Positions 1-9,392 of a DNA stretch of 64,000 nucleotides are shown piece after piece. The DNA is taken from NCBI GenBank assembly GCA_020630795.1, contig JAHDIK010000002.1:143972-207971 (forward strand). Direction: 5' to 3'. A model generated the notes under the pieces. The model saw nothing but the letters and a program-made list of their open reading frames with translations, did no database searches and was not told the DNA's origin. Both the position numbers and the translations under genes were made by a program. Source of the DNA: Colwellia sp. GTDB taxonomy: Bacteria; Pseudomonadota; Gammaproteobacteria; Enterobacterales; Alteromonadaceae. Every line of letters begins with the position of its first letter. The stretch's first letter is position 1.

Positions 1-2
1 GT

Positions 3-524
3 AGTAACAATCAGGAAATTTTTGATTTAGCATCAGATTTAGATCTAGCAGTCGACAGTAAGTACGAAGAAAAGAAAGAAGAATTTAGTAAAAATTACGT
101 GTCTGGAAGTTATTTAGATGACGGTGATGTTGAAGACGTTGATAAAATTATCAATGTACTGAGCAATACAGAACGCTCTGGAGCATGGAAAGTAGGAAAA
201 AATATCAACGTTATTACGTTTTTAGGAAGCTCTAAAATTGACTTTACCGACGCTGTTTTTACCCAACCGGTTGTAAAAGTTAAAATGTACAGCATATTTA
301 GCGATGATAAAGTTTACCTGCCTGAAAATGTTAACTTGGTTTCAAAAGCATTTGGTATTCTTGGCAGTATCGACAATAAGTTTCCACCAAATGGCAGTTT
401 ACATTCACCTACTGTGATTGTTGAGGGGTACTCAATATTAAGTTCGATTACCATTAAAGTTAGAAAAACAGTAAAAGAGAAGTTTGTAGAGTTTGCCGAT
501 AACTTTAAAAAATTGCTTGGTTAA
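3..524 (+). CDS. LiaF-like C-terminal domain protein, 5' truncated
   Basis: The frame is open from the left edge of the window, so the gene starts upstream; a GTG at 99 is in frame but need not be the start. The visible 173 residues begin with a charged linker and end in repeated short beta-strand units (ITFLGSSKIDF, YSIFSDDKVYLPE, FGILGSIDNKF, YSILSSITIKV). That pattern fits the C-terminal domain of LiaF-like, cell-wall-active-antibiotics-response proteins, a small beta-helix-like domain. In that family an N-terminal membrane or DUF1707-type segment often precedes it; here it would lie outside the window. The function in Gram-negative bacteria is not settled. The family call rests on the spaced repeats only. 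Confidence 0.6.
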   Translation, partial: SNNQEIFDLASDLDLAVDSKYEEKKEEFSKNYVSGSYLDDGDVEDVDKIINVLSNTERSGAWKVGKNINVITFLGSSKIDFTDAVFTQPVVKVKMYSIFSDDKVYLPENVNLVSKAFGILGSIDNKFPPNGSLHSPTVIVEGYSILSSITIKVRKTVKEKFVEFADNFKKLLG

Positions 525-708
525 ACTCACTAAGTGAAAAAATGTGGAGGTAAATCATACATTCAAGTGTGTTTATCTCCTTTAATTTCTTGCCATTTAT
601 TACCTCTTTATTAATTTATATTTTCTTCTATCGATACCATCATAAAAATCACGTAAAATAGCGAAACAAACTAAATCAATGATTTAGTAATTTTAAGCTA
701 GGACTACA

Positions 709-1017
709 ATGAAAAAAACATTCACTTTAACGCACCCTAAAATTAAGTACGATAGATTAATTGATGGCGTAAAACACGACGTTAAAAAATACATTAAACG
801 TGAGCGAAACAAACAATTACCCGAAGATGTAGATTATTGGGATTTTGATTGCAAATTCGGACATACCGAAGCGCAGGCTAATGTTATTCATTTAAAAGAA
901 ATAAATAAATGTATTGATGAGGTTGCGTCATTAAAGTTGACGTCTTTTTATCTTGAAATTATGGTGAAAGAAGGTTTTAGAACATTTGTACCATCGGATG
1001 ATGAAGAAGAAGAATAA
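709..1017 (+). CDS. DUF6172 family protein
   Basis: This is a 102-residue cytosolic protein with no signal peptide. It opens with KKTFTLTHPKIKYDRLIDGV, then a basic helix (VKKYIKRERNKQLP) and the segment DYWDFDCKFGHTEAQANVIH, the signature of DUF6172, a small widespread proteobacterial family of unknown function. The C terminus is a run of acidic residues (DDEEEEE). AGGA upstream (about 698-701) serves as a weak ribosome binding site. It lies 28 bp before the DUF808 gene and may share its transcript. No reaction can be assigned. Confidence 0.75.
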   Translation: MKKTFTLTHPKIKYDRLIDGVKHDVKKYIKRERNKQLPEDVDYWDFDCKFGHTEAQANVIHLKEINKCIDEVASLKLTSFYLEIMVKEGFRTFVPSDDEEEE

Positions 1018-1045
1018 AAATAACTAAAAGCATGGAGTAAGATAA

Positions 1046-1981
1046 GTGGCAAGTTCAAGTTTGTTAACATTGATTGATGATATCGCTGCTGTGTTAGATG
1101 ACGTAGCTGTTTTATCGAAAGTTGCGGCAAAAAAAACAGCAGGTGTATTGGGTGACGATCTCGCATTAAACGCAGAACAAGTTTCAGGTGTACGTGCAGA
1201 AAGAGAGTTACCTGTTGTTTGGGCGGTAACTAAAGGCTCATTTTTAAATAAATTAATTTTAGTACCTGCAGCGCTTGCTATCAGTGCTTTTGCTCCACCG
1301 TTAATTACCATTTTATTGGTTATTGGTGGTTTATTCCTTTGTTATGAAGGTGTTGAAAAAGTTGTAGAGAAGCTTTTTCATAAAGCTGAAAACGATGCAA
1401 AACGTCAAGAAAACTTAAAAAACTTGATGGATGAATCCGTCGACCTTGTTGAAATTGAAAAAGATAAAATAAAAGGCGCAATTCGAACCGACTTTATTCT
1501 TTCTGCTGAAATTATTGTTATTGTGCTAGGTACTGTTCAAAGTGCTACTTTTGAAATGCAAGTGATGGTTGTTACGGCCATGGCGTTGTTTATTACCGTA
1601 GCTGTATACGGGCTTGTTGCTGCTATTGTTAAGCTTGACGACTTAGGTTTATATTTACTGCGTAAATCTATTACGGGATCGTTTAACTGGATACAACGAG
1701 CAACGGGTAGAGCGTTACTTATTTTTGCGCCGTTTTTAATGAAAACACTAGGCATAGTTGGAACTATTGCTATGTTTCTCGTTGGCGGTGGTATTCTAGT
1801 GCACAGTATTGAATTTATTCACCATATTGTTACCGGTATTGTTGAATGGGGCAATAACCTTGTAAGCCTAGATATATCTTTATTGTTGTCGATTATTGTT
1901 GAAGGAATAGTAGGTGTAATTGCTGGTGCAATTGTGTTGCCTATTGTGTCTTTACTCATGCGCTTTAAAAAAACGTCGTAA
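1046..1981 (+). CDS. DUF808 family inner membrane protein (YedI-like)
   Basis: This is a 311-residue integral membrane protein. The N-terminal 60 residues are soluble (SSLLTLIDDIAAVLDDVAVL, then SKVAAKKTAGVLGDDLA), as in DUF808/YedI proteins. Hydrophobic helices follow near residues 70-105, 152-195, 225-255 and 280-305. The GTG start at 1046 is chosen because GGAG at 1034-1037 sits 8 bp upstream and MASSSLL is the family's usual N terminus. YedI-like proteins are predicted transporters or membrane proteins without a demonstrated substrate. Confidence 0.8.
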   Translation: MASSSLLTLIDDIAAVLDDVAVLSKVAAKKTAGVLGDDLALNAEQVSGVRAERELPVVWAVTKGSFLNKLILVPAALAISAFAPPLITILLVIGGLFLCYEGVEKVVEKLFHKAENDAKRQENLKNLMDESVDLVEIEKDKIKGAIRTDFILSAEIIVIVLGTVQSATFEMQVMVVTAMALFITVAVYGLVAAIVKLDDLGLYLLRKSITGSFNWIQRATGRALLIFAPFLMKTLGIVGTIAMFLVGGGILVHSIEFIHHIVTGIVEWGNNLVSLDISLLLSIIVEGIVGVIAGAIVLPIVSLLMRFKKTS

Positions 1982-2005
1982 TTTTTATACGTGTTAAAAG
2001 CCTAA

Positions 2006-2614
2006 ATGAACAGTCGAAAAATTCATAAAACGCTCGGTTTTATATTGCTATTACCTTTTATTGGTTGGGCAATAACCGGCGTTTTCTTTTTTGTTAAACC
2101 TGGTTATTCAGGCGCCTATGATCAGTTGCGTGTTAAATCTTACCCAGCTATTCAATCACTGCAACTTCCGCAAGATAATCAATGGGATGAAGTTAAAGTA
2201 TTTAAATCTGCTCTAGGTAAGCATTTACTGGTTAAAGAAAATGGAAAGTCATTACATTTAGACAGTGAAACGTTTGAACCTGCCAACGTCCCCTCTAAAG
2301 TAGAGGTTACTCGCTTAATTAACGACGCTATTGAGCATAATCCCGAAAGATATGGGGTTATTAGCTCAGTGGTTGATTTAGTTGCATATACGTCAACAAA
2401 TGTTGAAATAACGCTTAATTGGCAAAATATGACATTACGTCAACAAGGTGAAGATACGGCTTTTATTAATCGTATGTATAAAATTCATTATTTGCAGTGG
2501 ACAGGCGTTGACTCAATCGACAAGGTATTAGGAATAGTAGGGTTAGGGTTAGTTGTTCTACTTGCTATATTAGGCATTAAGCTTTCTTTTAAACGCTCGA
2601 ACCGCTCTAGTTAA
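2006..2614 (+). CDS. PepSY-domain membrane protein
   Basis: This 202-residue protein has an N-terminal membrane helix (residues about 8-28, beginning with RKIHKTLGF), a periplasmic PepSY-like region, and a second helix near residues 173-193. The RKIHKTLG opening, the HYLQWTG segment and the terminal helix are characteristic of PepSY-associated transmembrane proteins, a family often linked to iron or reductase functions. It starts 24 bp after the DUF808 gene without a clear Shine-Dalgarno, so translation may be coupled. The family call is good; the substrate is unknown. Confidence 0.7.
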   Translation: MNSRKIHKTLGFILLLPFIGWAITGVFFFVKPGYSGAYDQLRVKSYPAIQSLQLPQDNQWDEVKVFKSALGKHLLVKENGKSLHLDSETFEPANVPSKVEVTRLINDAIEHNPERYGVISSVVDLVAYTSTNVEITLNWQNMTLRQQGEDTAFINRMYKIHYLQWTGVDSIDKVLGIVGLGLVVLLAILGIKLSFKRSNRSS

Positions 2615-2722
2615 CTTTTCTTTATTTCAATTTTAACCTCAAAATCGGACATTCAAGTCATTTGTAATTTTATCGCTAAATAAGTATTCTATTTTTATCT
2701 GGTCAGACCATGGGCATCATCA

Positions 2723-3613
2723 TTGTTAGTTCAAGAATCCATTTTTATTAATAAAACTGATCATCAGTTACATTTAAGGCGCATTTGTGTAAATCCAAAC
2801 GGTGTTCCTGTTTTGATGATTCATGGTGCGTTAGAAAATGGTTTAATTTTCTATACTGAAAGTGGCAAAGGCTTGGCGTGTTATTTAGCTGAGCAGGGTT
2901 TTGATGTATATGTAGCGGATCTGCGTGGAAGAGGGCGAAGCACACCGTTAATAAACAAAGATTCGGCGCATGGTCAATATGAAAGCATTAACGAAGACTT
3001 ACCCGCATTTATAGATTATATTCATGCAAAAACCAAACAAACGATGCATGTGGTGTCTCATTCATGGGGCGGTGTGTTAGTTGCAAGCTGCTTAGTACGT
3101 TATCCTTCGCGTATTGCACAAGTGCGTTCTAATATTTGCTTTGGCACTAAGCGAACGATTACCGTTAAAAATATTGAAAAGTTTGTAAAAATTAACGTTA
3201 TGTGGAACCTCGTAGCTCCTATTATTGCTAGAACTAAGGGTTTTTTAGATGCAAAGAAGTATAATCTTGGGTCAGATAATGAAACGCGTGGTTCTATTAA
3301 GCACAGTATTGCTTGGGTAAATAAAAGTCATTGGATCGATCCTCTTGATGGTTTTAATTATCAACAAGCTTCAAAACAAATAACGTGGCCGGCTACATTA
3401 CATATTACTGGGGTTAATGATCACGTATTAGGGCATATTGACGACGTAACCTTATTTATAGAAGAGTCTAATAATCATAAAGCACATGTATTATTGTTGT
3501 CGCAATCTAACGGTAATGCAATTGATTATGGCCATATCGATATACTCACTCATCCTCTAGCTATATCAGATCACTTTCCGGATGTTGTTAACTGGATTAA
3601 CGAATTCACTTAA
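2723..3613 (+). CDS. Alpha/beta-fold hydrolase
   Basis: This is a serine hydrolase of about 296 residues. The oxyanion-hole segment MIHGALENG is near residue 35 and VYVADLRGRGRS follows. The nucleophile elbow is SHSWGG. The acid is probably Asp in TGVNDHV, and the catalytic His is in DYGHID near residue 275. No signal peptide is seen. The start is uncertain: the frame has no good ATG at its 5' end, so TTG at 2723 is used. A nearby ATG at 2710 is in another frame and stops quickly. The substrate cannot be read from sequence; an esterase or lipase is plausible. Confidence 0.7.
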   Translation: MLVQESIFINKTDHQLHLRRICVNPNGVPVLMIHGALENGLIFYTESGKGLACYLAEQGFDVYVADLRGRGRSTPLINKDSAHGQYESINEDLPAFIDYIHAKTKQTMHVVSHSWGGVLVASCLVRYPSRIAQVRSNICFGTKRTITVKNIEKFVKINVMWNLVAPIIARTKGFLDAKKYNLGSDNETRGSIKHSIAWVNKSHWIDPLDGFNYQQASKQITWPATLHITGVNDHVLGHIDDVTLFIEESNNHKAHVLLLSQSNGNAIDYGHIDILTHPLAISDHFPDVVNWINEFT

Positions 3614-3655
3614 ATAATGCGTGATTTACCACTCCATGTTTGCAAACTTAGTTAT

Positions 3656-3675
3656 GGCGCGATAGAGTGCGCGCC
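3656..3675. repeat. Short GC-rich inverted repeat
   Basis: Six G/C-only base pairs (GGCGCG with CGCGCC) enclose an 8-nt loop, in an otherwise AT-rich spacer between the hydrolase and the DTW gene. No T-run follows, so it is not a clear intrinsic terminator. Confidence 0.35.
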
Positions 3676-3735
3676 TGACATAGGTGTTATGTAATAAGCA
3701 GCACCGCTTCAATTTATTATCTAATTAGGTTATCA

Positions 3736-4476
3736 ATGAACGCCGTTCACAAGCTTTATCAACATAGAAAGAGCATAAGTACTACTGTATATAATTCTCG
3801 TGGATGGAAGGTTAAACGTTGTGAAAAATGCCGTATAGGGTTAACTCATTGTATATGCAAGTTAACGCCTAAGGTAAAAAGCAATGCTGGCTTTTTATTG
3901 TTGATGTACGACACTGAAATTTTAAAGCCGAGTAATACAGGTAAGTTAATTGCTGATGTTGTGCCAGACACTTTTGCGTTTTTATGGTCGAGAACGGAAG
4001 AAAACAAAGAGTTACTGGCAGTTTTAAACGATGAACAATGGCAGCCTTTTGTTGTGTTTCCTGAACAATATGCAGAGCCAGAGCGTACAGTATTCAATAA
4101 ATCTATCGTAGCAGATACGGGTAAAAGGCCTCTGTTTATTATGTTAGATGGTAGCTGGCGCGAAGCTAAGAAAATGTTTAGAAAAAGCCCTTACTTAAAT
4201 AACTTTCCTGTTGTTTCATTTAATCCGGATACAACAAACAGTGAGGAATTAACGTCTCGATACCAAATAAGGCAAGCAGTTGTTAGTAATCAATTTGCAA
4301 CAGCAGAAGTGGCTGCACGTATTTTAGATATGTTTGGCGAAACCACTAATGCCAATGTGTTAGATTTATGGTTTGATGTTTTTAATTTTCAATACAGAAA
4401 AAGTGTTTGTCAAGAGAACACCGGTAACCCAAACGCCGTTGAAGACTATCTCTCATATTTAACTAAGGAAGTTTAG
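3736..4476 (+). CDS. DTW-domain protein, probable tRNA-uridine aminocarboxypropyltransferase
   Basis: This 246-residue protein carries the DTW-domain hallmarks: a Cys cluster CEKCRIGLTHCIC near residues 34-46 and a conserved block DGSWREAKKMFRKSP near residue 138, where family members commonly have D-G-T/S-W-x-x-A. DTW proteins such as E. coli TapT (YfiP) transfer the aminocarboxypropyl group of S-adenosylmethionine to a tRNA uridine to make acp3U. The length fits TapT (about 230 residues). It is convergent with cobA, with only 33 bp between the genes. Which tRNA position it modifies is not visible, so no symbol is given. Confidence 0.75.
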   Translation: MNAVHKLYQHRKSISTTVYNSRGWKVKRCEKCRIGLTHCICKLTPKVKSNAGFLLLMYDTEILKPSNTGKLIADVVPDTFAFLWSRTEENKELLAVLNDEQWQPFVVFPEQYAEPERTVFNKSIVADTGKRPLFIMLDGSWREAKKMFRKSPYLNNFPVVSFNPDTTNSEELTSRYQIRQAVVSNQFATAEVAARILDMFGETTNANVLDLWFDVFNFQYRKSVCQENTGNPNAVEDYLSYLTKEV

Positions 4477-4509
4477 CCCTTAGCTAAATATGCAACTGAT
4501 TATTTCAAT

Positions 4510-5331
4510 TTAACTTTCAGCTTCAAGAAAACCTGGTGTCGATAATTGTTTTTCTGTTAATTGGTTAACGACATTACCTATTACAATCAACGTAGGTGGT
4601 TTTATGTTGTGTTGAGTAACAATATCAGCAAGCGTATTTAATTGTCCTCTGTGGACTTGTTGCTGCGGTTGAGTACCTTTATATATAAGTGCGGCAGGTG
4701 TATCACTCGGTTTACCATGCTCTACTAGCTTTTTAGCAATTTTAGGTAACGTATTTATACCCATATAAAACACAATGGTTTGAGCGTTTGACGTTAAGCT
4801 ATCCCACGGTAAGTTTAACTCGCCATCGTTTTCCATATGGCCCGTAATGAAGGTACAGCCTTGTGCTACACCGCGGTGAGTTAGCGGTATACCTGCATAC
4901 GTGGTACAACCTGATGCTGCTGTTATTCCAGGGCACAAGTGACAACTTACGCCATGTTTAAGCGCAAAGTCAGCTTCTTCGCCGCCACGTCCAAATACAA
5001 AAGGATCACCACCTTTTAAACGAAGTACTTTCTTCCCTAACTTCGCTTGTTCAACAAGTAGTTCGTTAATTTTATCTTGTGGAACGGAATGATTAGCTTG
5101 TTTTTTCCCAACGTAGAATTTTTCAGAATCAGCAGGTAGTAGGTCTAGTATTTCTTGGCTTACTAATCGGTCATAAATTGTCACTTCCGCTTGTTGAATA
5201 AACCTTAATGCTCTGAGTGTTAACAGCTCCGGATCTCCTGGACCTGAACCTACCAATGCTATTTCTCCTGCGTTGAGAATTGCTTTCGAGCTATTAAGTA
5301 AGTTTTCATTGTTTATTGTAAAGTCAGTCAT
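4510..5331 (-). CDS. cobA: Uroporphyrinogen-III C-methyltransferase
   Basis: This is a 273-residue SAM-dependent enzyme that methylates uroporphyrinogen III twice to precorrin-2, on the way to siroheme (and cobalamin). Recognised by VGSGPGDPELLTLRAL at residues about 27-42, the SAM-loop motif LKGGDPFVFGRGGEEA near residue 105 and PGITAASGC near 140. Its length fits the single-domain SUMT rather than the CysG fusion, so oxidation and ferrochelation must be encoded elsewhere. No nitrite or sulfite reductase genes adjoin it here. Confidence 0.92.
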   Translation of the reverse strand: MTDFTINNENLLNSSKAILNAGEIALVGSGPGDPELLTLRALRFIQQAEVTIYDRLVSQEILDLLPADSEKFYVGKKQANHSVPQDKINELLVEQAKLGKKVLRLKGGDPFVFGRGGEEADFALKHGVSCHLCPGITAASGCTTYAGIPLTHRGVAQGCTFITGHMENDGELNLPWDSLTSNAQTIVFYMGINTLPKIAKKLVEHGKPSDTPAALIYKGTQPQQQVHRGQLNTLADIVTQHNIKPPTLIVIGNVVNQLTEKQLSTPGFLEAES

Positions 5332-5497
5332 TATTAACCTTATCGTACGACAGTAACGTATAAGTTATTGAGGGAAGTGATGAGCTTATAATAACATTTT
5401 AATAACCTTGTAAAACGAATTGTTTATTGTAGGTTATTCAATATATGCATATGAGTTTAAATTATATTGAAAAGGCTTTTAATAATTTTATGTAAAC

Positions 5498-5534
5498 CGA
5501 TAAGCTTTATGAAAAAAGTATAAAACTTATCGGA
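5498..5534 (-). terminator. Hairpin downstream of prsT
   Basis: CCGATAAG pairs with CTTATCGG and, past one mismatch, a further 5 bp pair around a 9-nt A-rich loop. It lies 11 bp past the prsT stop codon. The U-tract is poor, so termination efficiency is uncertain. Confidence 0.55.
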
Positions 5535-5545
5535 TACTAGATAAT

Positions 5546-8314
5546 TTAATTGATTGTACTAAGAAGTGCTTGTGCGTCAGACTTTTCAGGGAAGTTACTG
5601 CGATGATTTACTGCCGACCTTAACTCTCGTTTAGCTTCGTCTTGTCTGCCCAGTTTTACTAATGTATACCCAATGTGATATCTAATTGCTGGATCATTCG
5701 AGTTCATTGAGTATGCTTTACGGAGCATAGTTAAACTCTCATCAAATTTCCCATTTAAGCTTAATATCCATCCGTAAGTATCGAGAATTGCAGAAGAAGA
5801 ACTATCCAATTCTAAAGACTCTTTAGAGTATTTTTCCGCTTTTTTTAAATCAATTGAAATATAAATATTAGCTAAATTATTCAACACGGAACTTTTATTT
5901 AAAAGGTTTTCAACATTAACTAATGTTTCGTAATGCTTTTTAGCTTCTGTTGTTCTTGCGTTAGTGAGTAGATAATCGGCAAGTACGGTTCTCATTAAAT
6001 AATTATTCGGATTTTTTTCTAATAATTCAGTTAATGTTGACTCAAACTCATTTTCACCCACTTTATTTAGGGCTAGCTGATTAAGCTTTAACAACACAAT
6101 GTGGAAATTGTTATCAGCCTTTAATGCCGTGACATAAAGTTGATGAGCTTGTATCGGTTGATTTAGTTTTAAGAAATAATCACCTCTGAGCATCATTACG
6201 TTTGGATCTTGAGCGTGTTCTAACTCTAATTGAGAGAGTAGTTTATCAGCAGTAATATACTCACCTAAATCAATTTCTAAACGTGTTAATGTTAGTTGAA
6301 GTACTTTATTTTTTGGATCTATCGAAAGTGCTTTTTGGAGACTTTTCTTCGCACCAGCAAAGTCATTTGCATTTGATTGCATTTGACTCAAACGGTAAAT
6401 CTGTTGAGGTGATGTATATATACCAGCCAGTAACCTTAACTGCTTTTTAGCATTTTCATTTTCATTGAGAGCTGTATATATTTGTGCTTTCTTTTCAATA
6501 TAGTACGGATTCAAGAAGCTTAGCTTCCCTAAACGATCTGCTTGTTCTAGTGCTTCTTGATAGTTCTTTTCGCGATAGTTCAACTCCATAAGGGTTTCGA
6601 GCGCAGGAATATTTGTAGAGCTTTTATCTAATATACCTTTTAGTGCTTTTTTAGCTTGTTCGGTATTACCTAAGTCACGGTCAACTTTTGCGTTTAATAT
6701 AATTAAAGACAGGTTTTCAGGTTGTTTTTGTAACAGGTTTGTCGTTATTTTTTTCGCTTCAGCGTGATTTCTCATCGCCGCGAGTGCAGTAGCTGTATTG
6801 AATAAACTGCTGAAATTATCAGGTTGTTTCTCTAATACTTTTGAATAGAGGCTAATCGACTTTTCCCATTCTCGTTGTTGGAGGTGTAATGCCGCTTTAA
6901 AACGTAAATAGTCAATATTTCCAGGTGACAATGACAGCAATTTATCTGCAATGCTATGGGCTTCAGTAAGCTGGTTATTCTCTTTTAAAATAAGACCTTT
7001 TGTTAATTCGTATGCAGAAGAAAACTTTGTAGGTTGGTTGTTTTGTAACAACGTTAATGCTTTGTCATATTGTTTTGTTTTAGCTAATAGATTTGCTTTA
7101 GCTAAAACAAATTTTAAATGGTTACCGTAATTAATTTCTAACGGTTCAAGTACTTGCTCAGCCTTATAAATTTTATTATTCGCTAAATACAATTCAAAAA
7201 GTTTAAGTGATAAATTTAAATTGTTTTTGATAAATTTATTTTTACTTTCAAGTAATGTTAATGCATTTTCGTTCTGTCCTTGCCCAAGGTATATATCAAC
7301 CAATAAGCTAATACCGCTCATATCTTGAGGGGTTTCACGTACATAAAACTGTAATTCTTTTTGAGCAAGCTCTAAATTGTTTTGTAAATATGCAGATGTT
7401 CCGGCAACAAGTGCTAACGACGCATTACTATTTTTTTCATCGGGGCTTAATAGTGAGAGTTTTTGACTTATTTCAACAAGTATCTGATTGGCTTCTTCTT
7501 CTCTTGATGTACTTGCTAATAACCTACTTTTAAGCAATTTTGCAAACGGATCTTCTGGCGTATCTTTTAGAATATCGTCAACGAGTGAAAGGGCTTTTTC
7601 AGGTTGTCTTGCATTGGCATACGCATTTGCAAGCGCACGTTGAATAAACGGATCCGCGGGGTTTACTTTATAGCCATTTTCATAGGCTTTTAATGCTGAT
7701 TCGAATTCAGATTTATTATCGTGGAGTTGCCCTTTAAGATTCCAGACTCTGCTGTCGTCAGCATATAGTCTAAGCGCTTTGTTTACTAAAGGGATTGCTT
7801 CTGTGTTCTTTTTTTGTTGAATGTAATATGCAGCAAGCGCGCTGATAGTTCTTAAATCGTTAGGTTCTAAAGCGTAGGCTTTTTTGTAATAAAGTTCTGC
7901 ATTTGCAGCATCTTCCATTGCTGTATATGCATTACCAGCTAATAAGTATGTAGTTAATTGACTTGCTGACGTTAGGTTCTTGTTATTACTAAGTTCAATA
8001 ACTTCATCATATGAACTTGTAACCATTAATGCCGTTGTTAAATCATCAATAATAAAGTTTACATCTGCACCTTTGAATAACGCGTCTTGAAGTACTTCAA
8101 TTCCTTCTAAGTATAGGTTTTTACGTAATAAAACTCTACCCATCAGAATAGTTGCTGGTAAATTATCTGAATCGTCTTTAAGGACATTTTTTAGGTGAAC
8201 GTATGCATCATCGACCTCATTTTGGTTGAATGAAGTTAACGCTTTTTCATAATCGTTAAATGCGAAAGTATTAAATGAAAGAGCTAAAGTAGAGGCTAAT
8301 AGTAAAGTGCGCAT
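5546..8314 (-). CDS. prsT: PEP-CTERM system TPR-repeat protein PrsT
   Basis: This long (922-residue) exported protein consists almost entirely of tetratricopeptide repeats. The ATG at 8314 is chosen because it gives a classic signal peptide (MRTLLLASTLALSFNTFA); a GTG at 8347 would add 11 residues. The first mature repeat (YEKALTSFNQNEVDDAYVHL, followed by KNVLKDDSDNLPA) and the overall length match PrsT, the giant TPR protein accompanying exosortase/PEP-CTERM and exopolysaccharide systems. At least 15-20 TPR units (such as Y-x-K-A-Y-x-L-x-P-N-D) can be traced. PrsT is thought to act at the envelope in surface-protein or polysaccharide export. No exosortase or EPS genes are adjacent; the only companion is the PEP-CTERM gene just upstream. 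Confidence 0.85.
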   Translation of the reverse strand: MRTLLLASTLALSFNTFAFNDYEKALTSFNQNEVDDAYVHLKNVLKDDSDNLPATILMGRVLLRKNLYLEGIEVLQDALFKGADVNFIIDDLTTALMVTSSYDEVIELSNNKNLTSASQLTTYLLAGNAYTAMEDAANAELYYKKAYALEPNDLRTISALAAYYIQQKKNTEAIPLVNKALRLYADDSRVWNLKGQLHDNKSEFESALKAYENGYKVNPADPFIQRALANAYANARQPEKALSLVDDILKDTPEDPFAKLLKSRLLASTSREEEANQILVEISQKLSLLSPDEKNSNASLALVAGTSAYLQNNLELAQKELQFYVRETPQDMSGISLLVDIYLGQGQNENALTLLESKNKFIKNNLNLSLKLFELYLANNKIYKAEQVLEPLEINYGNHLKFVLAKANLLAKTKQYDKALTLLQNNQPTKFSSAYELTKGLILKENNQLTEAHSIADKLLSLSPGNIDYLRFKAALHLQQREWEKSISLYSKVLEKQPDNFSSLFNTATALAAMRNHAEAKKITTNLLQKQPENLSLIILNAKVDRDLGNTEQAKKALKGILDKSSTNIPALETLMELNYREKNYQEALEQADRLGKLSFLNPYYIEKKAQIYTALNENENAKKQLRLLAGIYTSPQQIYRLSQMQSNANDFAGAKKSLQKALSIDPKNKVLQLTLTRLEIDLGEYITADKLLSQLELEHAQDPNVMMLRGDYFLKLNQPIQAHQLYVTALKADNNFHIVLLKLNQLALNKVGENEFESTLTELLEKNPNNYLMRTVLADYLLTNARTTEAKKHYETLVNVENLLNKSSVLNNLANIYISIDLKKAEKYSKESLELDSSSSAILDTYGWILSLNGKFDESLTMLRKAYSMNSNDPAIRYHIGYTLVKLGRQDEAKRELRSAVNHRSNFPEKSDAQALLSTIN

Positions 8315-8410
8315 GCGAATTTGTGTATTCCTTTTGTATAACAACACGTAATAGGCGTTGAGAGATAACTAACTTTTACATGATACCGAATATAACGTAT
8401 TTAACGAACA

Positions 8411-8438
8411 AAAAAAAAGATGGCATAGCCATCTTTTT
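8411..8438 (-). terminator. Terminator of the PEP-CTERM gene
   Basis: AAGATGGC and GCCATCTT form an 8-bp perfect stem with a 3-nt loop, flanked by A-run and T-run so that it can work in both directions. It lies 19 bp beyond the PEP-CTERM stop codon, separating that gene from prsT. Confidence 0.8.
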
Positions 8439-8456
8439 ATTCGAGTTATGTATTTA

Positions 8457-9329
8457 CTATTTTACTTTGCGACGTGCCGCTGCAAAACCACATAACGCTA
8501 AACCAAACATTGCGATTGAAGTTGGCTCTGGAACAGAAGTAGTAGGAGGTGTAGTACCGCCATTTTTAGAGAAAGTAATACCTGACAATTTGAAACCGTC
8601 GTTACCTTCTAAACCTACATCACCACCAAATACAGTATTTAACGCACCAACTAACCAGAACTTAGAGAAAGTACCTGATACGTTTGCAGTACCTGTTGTA
8701 AAGTCTGATTCGTAGTGAGATGTGTTGTAACCAAGTTGTGATGCAACATTACCCATGTATGAGAAACCTGCGTAACCTGAGCTGATTGTTTGGTTATTTT
8801 TAACTTGATCCCAAGCTTTACCAGCTAAGTTTTTGTCACTTAACGCTGCTACTGTTAGTTGGTTATTGCTTGCAGCATTTACTTGGTTGCCGTTGTCTTG
8901 ACCATATAACCAGCTTGAAGTTGCTGAAGAAAGGTTAACTTCTTCTGAGAATTCGATTAAAAACATATCGTAATCTTGGTAACCACAGTTAACACCTAGG
9001 TTATCTGCAGAGTGGTGGTAGCCACAGTTACTGTTGTTTATTTCATCAACGTTATGCATTGACCAACCGTTACCGTTGCGATCAAAATCTACTGCTTCAG
9101 TGATTTTGTCGTCACCAGATAGTGGATTGCCATTACCTAAATCGTCAGTATCAGACCAACCTGTAACGTTAATATTAACGCCACCTGCTGCTAATGAAAA
9201 CTCGTTGAAATTTACGTTATTATTGTAAGTTTCGTTAATTGTACCAAAGTGTGTTGTTACACTTGCGAAAGCTGATGCAGACATAAGTGCTAAAGATGCA
9301 ATACTTAATTTACTTGCGTTTAAAAACAT
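8457..9329 (-). CDS. PEP-CTERM sorting-domain surface protein
   Basis: This is a 290-residue secreted protein. A signal peptide (residues 1-22, ending ASAFA) is followed by a Gly/Asn/Ser-rich beta-type ectodomain with two Cys in CGY contexts (about residues 103 and 115). The end is a textbook PEP-CTERM tail: VPEP, a hydrophobic helix (SIAMFGLALCGFAAA) and the basic cluster RRK. Exosortase would cleave at this tail and attach the protein to the surface. Parts of the ectodomain (HSADN..., YDMFLIEFSEEVNL) resemble exosortase-dependent surface proteins of the XDP type; that sub-assignment is tentative. GGAG lies 6 bp before the ATG. A sigma-54-type promoter lies 64-79 bp upstream. Confidence 0.88.
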   Translation of the reverse strand: MFLNASKLSIASLALMSASAFASVTTHFGTINETYNNNVNFNEFSLAAGGVNINVTGWSDTDDLGNGNPLSGDDKITEAVDFDRNGNGWSMHNVDEINNSNCGYHHSADNLGVNCGYQDYDMFLIEFSEEVNLSSATSSWLYGQDNGNQVNAASNNQLTVAALSDKNLAGKAWDQVKNNQTISSGYAGFSYMGNVASQLGYNTSHYESDFTTGTANVSGTFSKFWLVGALNTVFGGDVGLEGNDGFKLSGITFSKNGGTTPPTTSVPEPTSIAMFGLALCGFAAARRKVK

Positions 9330-9392
9330 GGTTACTCCAAATAACTAATACTGATAAAGATTATCAAATCCATATAAACATAATTTTTAATA

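Noticed and set aside
2710..2751. ATG at 2710 as start of the alpha/beta hydrolase
   Set aside because: It is in a different frame from the hydrolase and reaches a stop after 13 codons.
8380..8715. 111-codon open frame on the + strand over the PEP-CTERM tail
   Set aside because: It is a shadow of the PEP-CTERM gene and starts within its terminator; no coding signature.
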